From: RGIG9041 sp045541455
GTDB taxonomy: Bacteria; Bacillota; Clostridia; Oscillospirales; QAKW01
Direction of reading: 5' to 3'
NCBI GenBank assembly: GCA_045541455.1
Contig: JAZQJA010000032.1
Coordinates: 1-64,000, forward strand
Length of the DNA: 64,000 nt
Part shown: positions 57,586-64,000 of the stretch, piece by piece
How positions within the stretch are numbered: the stretch's first letter is position 1
Layout: the number at the start of each line of letters is the position of its first letter
The notes under the pieces: generated by a model
Seen by the model: the letters and a program-made list of their open reading frames with translations, nothing else
Databases searched by the model: none
Told to the model about the DNA's origin: nothing
Translations under genes and position numbers: made by a program

Positions 57586-58641
57586 ATGCGAAAACTCAAA
57601 CTCATATCAGCGTGGCTATTAATTGTTGTGTTGCTTTGCGGCTGTGCAAAAACAAACCCACCTGCTCAAACCCCTACAGACGAACAGCAAAACGATAATT
57701 CTCAGCAACAACCTCAAACACCAACCGGCGTTAAAAATCCGCTTACCGGCGAATATTCGCTTACTGACGAAACACAATTGTCATTAAGGCCTGTTGCAGT
57801 GTCTGTAAATAACCAACTTACAGCGCGTAAATGCCAGTCCGGCCTTAATGATGCCGATATAATATATGAAACTTACGTTGAGGGTGGCCTTACCAGAATA
57901 CTTGCTTTATATAAAGATATTTCCAAAGTAGGTGAAATTGGTTCAATCCGTTCAGCACGTTACGATTTTGTTGATTTGTGCCTCGGACACGATGCGACTT
58001 ATATTCATGCGGGAATTGACCCCACATATTGTCAGCCGTATATAAAAGAAATGAATGTAGACAGCGCAAACCTGCTTTATGGTTCACTTTATAGTTATGC
58101 TTACCGTATTGAAAACGGGCTTGTGTTTGAACACACACTGTACTCAACAGGCGAAAACCTAAATAAAATGTTAAAGGATAAAGGCTGGCGTACAACTGTA
58201 AAAGACGATTACAAAGGTGACTGGCAAGCTTTTAATAACGAAACTAAAAAACTTACAGGTGGTACTGCTACAAGCATCACTGCAAAGTTTTCGGGTGATT
58301 TTATAACCACATTTAAGTATGATGCGCAAAAAGATGTGTATATAAATGGTGAGCGTAAGGACTGGCATACAGGAAATGACGTTGCAGTTAAAAATGTTGT
58401 TGTGCTGTTTACAAGTCTTAAGATGTTCGGTGACGGTTATAGGGTAAAAGTAGGTCTTACAGGCGGTGAGGGTTATTATTTCTCAAACGGCACTTACCAG
58501 AAAATCAAATGGACCAAGGGCGGCGCATACGACAGTATGAAGTTTACCGACGAAAACGGAAACCCGCTTAATTACAATCCGGGAAATTCGTGGGTTTGTA
58601 TGGTAAGCAACGATATGCGCGGTGCTTTTAAATACGAATAG
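57586..58641 (+). CDS. DUF3048 domain lipoprotein (YerB-like)
   Basis: A 351-residue lipoprotein. The signal peptide ends in the lipobox LLCGC, with Cys as the lipid-modified residue, followed by a Gln/Asn/Thr/Pro-rich spacer. The DUF3048 part has RPVAVSVNNQLTARKCQSGL, ADIIYETYVEGGLTRILALY, GSIRSARYDFVDLCLGHDAT and the C-terminal unit VVLFTSLKMFGDGYRVKVGL. B. subtilis YerB is the best-known member; its role is not established, though envelope placement is clear. Confidence 0.88.
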   Translation: MRKLKLISAWLLIVVLLCGCAKTNPPAQTPTDEQQNDNSQQQPQTPTGVKNPLTGEYSLTDETQLSLRPVAVSVNNQLTARKCQSGLNDADIIYETYVEGGLTRILALYKDISKVGEIGSIRSARYDFVDLCLGHDATYIHAGIDPTYCQPYIKEMNVDSANLLYGSLYSYAYRIENGLVFEHTLYSTGENLNKMLKDKGWRTTVKDDYKGDWQAFNNETKKLTGGTATSITAKFSGDFITTFKYDAQKDVYINGERKDWHTGNDVAVKNVVVLFTSLKMFGDGYRVKVGLTGGEGYYFSNGTYQKIKWTKGGAYDSMKFTDENGNPLNYNPGNSWVCMVSNDMRGAFKYE

Positions 58642-58651
58642 AGGTACTTTT

Positions 58652-59161
58652 ATGGATTTTAATAAAGTTTTACAGTCGCGCTATTCAGTGCGTAGTTTTG
58701 CGTCAACCCCGGTTGAGCAACAAAAGATAGATAATATTTTAAATGCATTTAAATCGGCTCCTACTGCTATGAATATGCAGCCGGTGCGTGTATATGTTGT
58801 AAATAATCCCGATACTGTTAAAAAAATGACCAAAGCAACCCCGTGCGTATACGGTGCACCGCTTATTTTTGCAATATGCCACGATGATGATAAGTGTTGT
58901 GTTCAGCAAAGCGGAAGACGGCTGGGCGAAATGGACGCGTCAATTGCTGCGACATATATTATGCTTGCCGCTGCAAACGAAGGGCTTGGCTCTTGCTGGG
59001 TTTGTAGGTTTGACGCTGATGTTACAAAACAGGTGCTGGGGATAGAGGATAACAAGATAGTACAATGTCTTATGATAGTCGGCTACCCCGAAAAAGACAG
59101 CGCGCCGTCGGATAGACATTTTAAACGCCTTGACCTTAGTGAAAGCGTAATATATAAATAA
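58652..59161 (+). CDS. Nitroreductase family FMN protein
   Basis: A 169-residue flavoprotein. VLQSRYSVRSFASTPVEQQK and APTAMNMQPVRVYVVN are the FMN-binding start; AAANEGLGSCWVCRF and MIVGYPEKD are the other landmarks. It uses NAD(P)H to reduce nitro compounds, quinones or flavins; the physiological substrate is unknown. ATG 58652 follows GAGG, 10 bases after the lipoprotein stop, so the two are likely co-transcribed. Confidence 0.88.
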   Translation: MDFNKVLQSRYSVRSFASTPVEQQKIDNILNAFKSAPTAMNMQPVRVYVVNNPDTVKKMTKATPCVYGAPLIFAICHDDDKCCVQQSGRRLGEMDASIAATYIMLAAANEGLGSCWVCRFDADVTKQVLGIEDNKIVQCLMIVGYPEKDSAPSDRHFKRLDLSESVIYK

Positions 59162-59164
59162 AAT

Positions 59165-59196
59165 AAAAAACATCGCATTTAAATGCGATGTTTTTT
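59165..59196. terminator. Bidirectional terminator between the nitroreductase and M23 genes
   Basis: A perfect 32-base palindrome, AAAAAACATCGCATTT followed by its reverse complement. Confidence 0.88.
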
Positions 59197-59215
59197 ATTT
59201 TATGGTTTTTTAGTT

Positions 59216-60883
59216 TTAACCGATATATCTCATGGCATTAACAGCTGTTCCGTTAATTCTTAATTCAAAGTGAAGGTGCGGTCCGCTTGAATTACCGGTC
59301 GAACCAATTCTACCAATCTGCTGACCCTGGTAAACGGTATCACCTACAGAAACATTAATAGAACTTAAATGTGCGTACCATGTTGCATATCCGTTTGCGT
59401 GGCTTATTTTAATAACTTTGCCGTAGCCGCCTGACCAGCCTGCAAAAATTACAGTACCCGATGCCGATGCGAAAACAGGTTTTCCGTAAGCACCACTCAT
59501 TGTAAGGTCAGTGCCTTTGTGTCCTGCGTAACCGCCATAGCCACACGATACATAACCGCCGTTTATGGGACGTATAAATGTGCCGGTACCGGCGAGAGGC
59601 GATGTACTAAGCGGAAGCGCTTTTGTGCCCACATAAATCTCTTTAGTAACGGGCTCTCTTGTCACGGTTTCTGAAATAATGTTCTTTTCAACCTGTGAGC
59701 CGTCAATATAGGTAACCTCTGCTACAATGTCTTTTTTGCCGACCCTGCCCGCAGTTTTAACCTTTGTCTGTGTTTTATACATTGAACTGTCTTGAATTTT
59801 TACAGTGTCGTAAGCAATATCTTCAGTATATGAAATTGTTTTTACAATTTTAATGCCAAGATAAACCTCAGGCTGAGAAATATTGAGCTTTCTGCCTGGA
59901 ACAAGGCGTCTTTCATCAAGCTCGGGGTTGAGCGCATAAAGCTGCGCTTTTGAAAGGCCTGTTGCCTTTGCTATATCAGAAAGATAATCATCTTCTTGAA
60001 TTGTGTAGTACATAGGGTTTGTTGAACTTGAAAATTTAGCGCGTATATCGTCTTCACTCAAAAAGTAAGACGGTGCAAAGATGCCTTTTTTAATTTCAAC
60101 ATCAGCAACAAATTCAACACTTTCATTTTCAGCACCCGTCTGGTAGGGGGCTTTTAGTTCGCCCAGAACATTGGTTATTTCTTCTTTGGTCTCAGTTGCT
60201 GCAACAAGTTTGCCGTCAACATATAAACCGTAATGCTGGCCGATTTCTTCACAGACGATTGAATATACATCTTTATAAATATCTTCGTTTTCAAGCTTGG
60301 ATTTATTTACAATGGCAAATGAATATTCAGGAGATGACGCCATAACATAATTCTCGCCGATTGATTTTCCAAGGTCAGTTTCCACCTCAGAAACAACGCT
60401 TGAAAATGCCGCTTCATCCTCAACATAACCAATTGTTTCACCGTTGACGGTAACTTTAAGTGCAAGCGCATAAAAATTAGTCGAAAAAATAATTGCAACA
60501 ACTGCCACAACAGATGCGGCCGATGCCCAGTACGAAAAATCACGCACAATGCTTTTTGGTACAAGCATTAAAAGCTTTATTATTTTTACTGAGTAATATT
60601 TTGTATAATGTATTACAAACTCGCCTGTTTTATAAGTGAAAATAATTGCGGATTTAATTGTGTTTACAATAAATTTAATTACCGCAATTACTGTGTTTTC
60701 AACTGCAAGGCCTACATTATATATGAATTTAATAACGCTTTCGCCAATATGTGCAATTCCGTGTGCAAGCCCTTTAAACGAAAAGTTTTTTGCAGCGTGT
60801 CCCAATTTGAAACAACCGCGCAACACTGCTTTTATCGGGGCTAGCATTATATTTTTAAGTTTTGCAAAAAAATCTTTTTTCAT
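59216..60883 (-). CDS. M23 family metallopeptidase with LysM and G5 domains
   Basis: A 555-residue envelope enzyme. A long amphipathic and basic N-terminal region (residues 1-110) precedes one TM helix (ASAASVVAVVAIIFSTNFYA). Outside it has a low-recognition region (130-285), a LysM domain (YYTIQEDDYLSDIAKATGLS to LVPGRKLNI), a G5 domain (KTISYTEDIAYDTVKIQDSS to REPVTKEIYVG) and the peptidase: HKGTDLTMSG (zinc His and Asp), WYAHLSS and SSGPHLHFELR. It cleaves or remodels peptidoglycan cross-bridges. ATG 60883 follows CGGAG; an ATG-like codon at 60901 lies before it. Confidence 0.9.
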   Translation of the reverse strand: MKKDFFAKLKNIMLAPIKAVLRGCFKLGHAAKNFSFKGLAHGIAHIGESVIKFIYNVGLAVENTVIAVIKFIVNTIKSAIIFTYKTGEFVIHYTKYYSVKIIKLLMLVPKSIVRDFSYWASAASVVAVVAIIFSTNFYALALKVTVNGETIGYVEDEAAFSSVVSEVETDLGKSIGENYVMASSPEYSFAIVNKSKLENEDIYKDVYSIVCEEIGQHYGLYVDGKLVAATETKEEITNVLGELKAPYQTGAENESVEFVADVEIKKGIFAPSYFLSEDDIRAKFSSSTNPMYYTIQEDDYLSDIAKATGLSKAQLYALNPELDERRLVPGRKLNISQPEVYLGIKIVKTISYTEDIAYDTVKIQDSSMYKTQTKVKTAGRVGKKDIVAEVTYIDGSQVEKNIISETVTREPVTKEIYVGTKALPLSTSPLAGTGTFIRPINGGYVSCGYGGYAGHKGTDLTMSGAYGKPVFASASGTVIFAGWSGGYGKVIKISHANGYATWYAHLSSINVSVGDTVYQGQQIGRIGSTGNSSGPHLHFELRINGTAVNAMRYIG

Positions 60884-61063
60884 CAAAACACTCCGTAACA
60901 AAATTATATCAAAAAATTACAATTTAGTAACAACTATTGATATGATACAATACTTTTGTAAGAAAATCAAGCCTTTTTTGTAATTTTTAAAAACTAATTT
61001 CTAAATACCGCGTTATAATACTAATATATACATAGAATAGGTAAATATTACAAATCGGTAACA

Positions 61064-61098
61064 AAAAAGCACTTAGGTTTATACCCTAAGTGCTTTTT
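61064..61098 (-). terminator. Terminator of the PrsA-like gene
   Basis: AAAAAGCACTTAGG (61064-61077) pairs with 61085-61098, giving a T-run on the minus strand just after the stop. Confidence 0.88.
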
Positions 61099-61099
61099 A

Positions 61100-62215
61100 T
61101 TATTCTTCGTCTTCAATATTAAGTTGGTCTTTAATCTCGTCAATTGAGGGATATTGCGATTGTGACTCAGACTCTGTATCAAGAGTTTTGATATTAACAA
61201 CAGACAGTTTTTCAAGCAGAGAATCGTTGTATTTAACACCTATGCGCTCTTTTAAATCGTCAAGCAGGTCTGCCGATTCTTCACTCATCATATTTTCAAT
61301 AAGTGTTACTAAAGTGTCTTTGTCAATTTCACCATCGGTAAACGAGTATCTTTGCATAATATGAAAGCCGAGGTTTGTTTGGACAAGTCTGATTTCGCCG
61401 ATTTCCATATCAAATGCTGCATTATGAAACATACGGGTGTACGATGTGTCATCTTTTGAAAAGATATACCCGTCGGGGCTTGTTGTCATACCGGGGTCTT
61501 CGCCGTACTCGTCAATAAGTTTATCAAAGTCCTCGCCGTTTAGCGCCTTTTTATAAATATTATCAGCTTTATCGGCTATTTTTTGCTGTTCAGGTTTTGA
61601 AAGGTCATTGTCTGCGTCATCTTTAGTTGACAAGAAAATATGTTTAACTTTTGTATAATACTCATCGTAATACAACTTTAAATCTTGTTGTGACACAGGG
61701 TTTTCCTTGCTGTCAGGACCAAAATAGTGCATAATTACAGCCGTCTTTTTTGCTTCGTTATAATATTGCTCTTTAAGATCATCGTATGTATATCCCTGCA
61801 AAGCAAGACTTTGTTCAAGCTTTTCTTTACTGCCTGCCTGAGAAACATATTCATTCATTGTGTTTTCAATTTTATCTGTTACATCTTTATCAAGTTGTAA
61901 CCCTAATTCGTCAAAATGTATTGAGTAAAGAGTGTAAGAAATAATATAACTTTGAACCATCGAGTCAAGATATTGTTGTACTGTCGCCGAATACGACTCG
62001 TCAATAAACTGTGTCCATATCTCATCAGTTTCCTCAAGGTCGTTACTTGTGAAAAATTGTGATTTTATACTTACAGCCGTTGCCTCATACTTTTCGGCAC
62101 TGATTTTTTTGTCACCTATTGTAAGGGCATATTTATTAGAAGAACAGGCAGAAGCACCGGTGAGTATAATCACCGCGGCGCACAGTGCACTTAAAACTTT
62201 TATGAATCTATTCAT
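61100..62215 (-). CDS. PrsA/SurA-type peptidylprolyl isomerase lipoprotein
   Basis: A 371-residue lipoprotein foldase. The signal peptide ends in the lipobox TGASACSS. An N-terminal SurA-like helical region (residues 35-180, LEETDEIWTQFIDESYSATV) precedes a parvulin domain (VKHIFLSTKDDADNDLSKPE, EDFDKLIDEYGEDPGMTTSP, EIGEIRLVQTNLGFHIMQRY), and the C-terminus is acidic. It helps exported proteins fold outside the membrane and could serve the surface proteins of this window. GGAGG precedes the ATG. Confidence 0.9.
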   Translation of the reverse strand: MNRFIKVLSALCAAVIILTGASACSSNKYALTIGDKKISAEKYEATAVSIKSQFFTSNDLEETDEIWTQFIDESYSATVQQYLDSMVQSYIISYTLYSIHFDELGLQLDKDVTDKIENTMNEYVSQAGSKEKLEQSLALQGYTYDDLKEQYYNEAKKTAVIMHYFGPDSKENPVSQQDLKLYYDEYYTKVKHIFLSTKDDADNDLSKPEQQKIADKADNIYKKALNGEDFDKLIDEYGEDPGMTTSPDGYIFSKDDTSYTRMFHNAAFDMEIGEIRLVQTNLGFHIMQRYSFTDGEIDKDTLVTLIENMMSEESADLLDDLKERIGVKYNDSLLEKLSVVNIKTLDTESESQSQYPSIDEIKDQLNIEDEE

Positions 62216-62355
62216 ATTTATATTTCCTCCGCATTTTAAACTTGGATATTAAATTGTATATAATATAATCATTTATGATTTAGCATTTATGATTATTATA
62301 TCGTTATACGTGCAGTTTGTCTATAACCAAAATGTTAAAAATGTATAAAAAACGA

Positions 62356-62384
62356 TTTACCTTGTAAGAGTTTTATGTTATATT
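62356..62384 (+). promoter_or_regulatory. Promoter giving a leaderless rlmD transcript
   Basis: TTTACC (62356-62361), 17 bases, TATATT (62379-62384). Initiation about seven bases downstream falls at 62391-62392, the first base of the rlmD ATG. Confidence 0.5.
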
Positions 62385-62391
62385 TATTAAT

Positions 62392-63714
62392 ATGAAAAAG
62401 AATGATGAATTACAAGTGTATATAGAAGGCTACAGTTCTGAGGGGTATGGCGTTGCAAAACCCGACGGTTTTGTGCTGTTTATTCCAAACACCATAAAAG
62501 GTGAAACAGTTATAGCGCATGTTACAAAGGTAAACAAGCATTTTGGTTACGCTTTTGTAAAAGAGGTTGTTACCCCATCCCCTTGCCGTAAAACTCCCGA
62601 TTGTCTTGCTTTTAAAAAATGCGGCGGCTGTGCGCTGTGGCATATCGACTACAGCGAGGAGATGGAGTTTAAACGGCAAAAGGTTATGCAAAACCTAAAA
62701 AAAGCGGGTATTGATTTTAATGTGCCCGATATTTTGTCGCCGTCGGCTAAAACAGGTTACCGCAATAAAGCGCAGTATCCCGTGCGCGAACAAAACGGGC
62801 AGGTGTGTGTCGGCTTTTACCGTGCTAATTCACATACCGTAATACAAAGCCAATGCCTTATCCAACCCTCCGTTTTTGATGAAATAGCAAACGCTGTAAA
62901 ACGCTTTATGATTCAAAAAAATATATCTGCATATAACGAGCAAACGCTGTCAGGTACCGTTAGGCATATCTATCTTCGTCGTGGCGACGGCATTATGCTC
63001 TGCCTTGTCGTGAATGGTGAAATGCCTTATAAAACCGAATTTGCGCAAACACTTTCGGTACAATTTAAAGAAATTAATACTATATGTATAAATTATAACA
63101 GTAAAAATACAAATGTAATTTTGGGTGATAAATACGAAAATCTGTTAGGTGACGGTTGTATTACAGACACATTGCTTGGCAAACGGTTTAAAATTTCGCC
63201 GTCGGCATTTTATCAGGTAAACCACGATGGGTGCGAGTGCCTTTATTCTGTTGTCAAACAATTTGCAGCAGTTAAAAAAGACGAGCGGGTGCTTGATTTG
63301 TATTGTGGCATTGGTACGATAGGTCTTTGCGTGGCGGACAACGCGCGTGAACTGGTCGGCGTGGAGATAGTAGAGGCTGCGGTGGCGGATGCCAAAGCAA
63401 ACGCAAAGGCAAACGGCATTCAAAATGCACATTTTTATGCCGATGATGCAGGCAATATTGCAAAAGTTGCAACGGGCAACTTTGATGTTATTATAGTCGA
63501 CCCGCCCAGAAAAGGCTGTGACAAAAAAACACTTGACTTTATAATTGACAAAAAGCCTGCGCGCCTTGTTTATGTTTCGTGCGACAGCGCGACACTTGCG
63601 CGGGATTTAAAAATACTGACAGAGGGCGGTTTTAAACTTATGGAAGTCCAGCCCGTTGATATGTTTCCAAAAACAAGCCATATTGAAACGGTAGTCTTGC
63701 TTTGTAAAATATGA
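62392..63714 (+). CDS. rlmD: 23S rRNA (uracil-C5)-methyltransferase, RlmD/RlmCD type
   Basis: A 440-residue RNA methyltransferase. Residues 1-55 are a TRAM RNA-binding domain; CRKTPDCLAFKKCGGCALWH holds the four iron-sulphur cysteines; the SAM domain has LDLYCGIGTIGL, VGVEIVEAAVADAKANAKAN, VDPPRKGCD (catalytic and cofactor region) and LVYVSCDSATLARDL, where SC contains the catalytic cysteine. Bacillota usually have RlmCD, which methylates U747 and U1939. No ribosome site is visible before the ATG. Confidence 0.93.
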   Translation: MKKNDELQVYIEGYSSEGYGVAKPDGFVLFIPNTIKGETVIAHVTKVNKHFGYAFVKEVVTPSPCRKTPDCLAFKKCGGCALWHIDYSEEMEFKRQKVMQNLKKAGIDFNVPDILSPSAKTGYRNKAQYPVREQNGQVCVGFYRANSHTVIQSQCLIQPSVFDEIANAVKRFMIQKNISAYNEQTLSGTVRHIYLRRGDGIMLCLVVNGEMPYKTEFAQTLSVQFKEINTICINYNSKNTNVILGDKYENLLGDGCITDTLLGKRFKISPSAFYQVNHDGCECLYSVVKQFAAVKKDERVLDLYCGIGTIGLCVADNARELVGVEIVEAAVADAKANAKANGIQNAHFYADDAGNIAKVATGNFDVIIVDPPRKGCDKKTLDFIIDKKPARLVYVSCDSATLARDLKILTEGGFKLMEVQPVDMFPKTSHIETVVLLCKI

Positions 63715-64000
63715 TAAAGTCTATAAAAACCAATTTAATAACCAAAATGCCGGTTTTCTTTTATGAAACAACCGATTCTACCAACCTGCGCGCAAGGGAG
63801 TATCTTAAAACGGGCAAAAAAACGCCCGCACTGTTTATTGCAAATAGCCAAAGTGCAGGCAGGGGCAGACTTGGTAAAAGTTTTTACTCACCAAAGGACA
63901 CGGGCATTTATATGACCTATGCCTTTTCGCCTGAGATTGCGCTTGACAGCGCGGTGTCGGTAACTACTGTGGCGTCTGTTGCGGTAATGCGCGCAATTGA
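63711..64000 (+). CDS. birA: Biotin--[acetyl-CoA-carboxylase] ligase, N-terminal part
   Basis: The frame runs off the right edge after 96 residues. FFYETTDSTNLRAREYL, the biotin/ATP loop SQSAGRGRLGKSFYSP and TGIYMTYAFSP are diagnostic of biotin protein ligase. The sequence begins directly with the catalytic domain, so the N-terminal HTH of regulatory BirA proteins is absent and this is a class I, non-DNA-binding ligase. The ATG overlaps the rlmD stop by 4 bases (ATGA), so the two are coupled. Confidence 0.9.
   Translation, partial: MIKSIKTNLITKMPVFFYETTDSTNLRAREYLKTGKKTPALFIANSQSAGRGRLGKSFYSPKDTGIYMTYAFSPEIALDSAVSVTTVASVAVMRAI

Noticed and set aside
1..64000. tRNA, rRNA, transposase and prophage genes
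   Set aside because: None recognised by eye on either strand; short tRNAs could still be missed without a covariance search.

Overview
The window looks like a chromosomal segment of a low-GC, single-membrane bacterium of the class Clostridia (Bacillota), probably a gut member of the Oscillospirales or a related order. The supporting genes are NiaR-type control of NAD synthesis, RNase Y, a SpoIIIE/FtsK translocase, a SipW-type signal peptidase, an SLH-domain surface protein, lipoprotein signal peptides, AGGAGG-type ribosome sites and many sigma-A promoters close to TTGACA-N17-TATAAT. The order-level assignment is inference. I see no rRNA, tRNA, CRISPR array, phage or insertion-sequence genes.

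Layout. 1-334: end of a GH4 glycosidase. 357-3131: a secretion cassette (SipW substrate, SipW peptidase, second SipW substrate) behind a perfect consensus promoter. 3253-6868: nadA-nadB-nadC-niaR, the quinolinate route to NAD with its own repressor. 6990-8801: an unrecognised 603-residue protein with a C-terminal two-helix membrane anchor. 8866-9549: the outstanding gene, a secreted protein whose mature N-terminus is a ubiquitin domain. 9636-16783: carbohydrate or ring-compound metabolism around an AraC regulator, including two genes reduced to internally deleted remnants. 16799-18652: ferritin, thioredoxin and thioredoxin reductase. 18741-24166: MFS transporter with a GH39 glycosidase, an HTH-GpsA fusion and a MATE exporter. 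24231-28628: ABC transporter, DUF5685, J-domain and zinc-ribbon operon. 28816-33364: MarR regulator, heterodimeric ABC exporter and ECF S component. 33462-34432: a SLOG protein divergent from an XRE regulator, flanked by related terminators. 34569-39767: membrane protein, LepA, HemW, TSCPD and U32 operon. 39918-44524: RF2, SLH surface protein, HtrA. 44603-51991: FtsK, response regulator, histidine kinase, SLOG, sugar isomerase and amidohydrolase-GNAT_C operon. 52301-59161: RNase Y, small membrane proteins, TrkA/TrkH, a DUF3048 lipoprotein, nitroreductase. 59216-64000: M23 peptidase, PrsA-type foldase, RlmD-type methyltransferase and the start of BirA.

Most interesting signals. (1) The ubiquitin domain at 9250-9465 matches human ubiquitin at 56 of 72 aligned residues by my count, keeps all seven lysines, starts exactly after a predicted signal-peptidase site, lacks the Gly-Gly tail and is fused to a beta-rich bacterial domain. 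(2) A 27-base block just upstream of that gene recurs (26/27) upstream of rny, next to a tandem 34-base repeat and a palindrome whose 26-base core also lies in front of the 603-residue gene. (3) The compact SipW cassette, several fusions (HTH-GpsA, amidohydrolase-GNAT_C), a hairpin that would hide the trxB ribosome site, and operator-like palindromes at several metabolic promoters also deserve checks.
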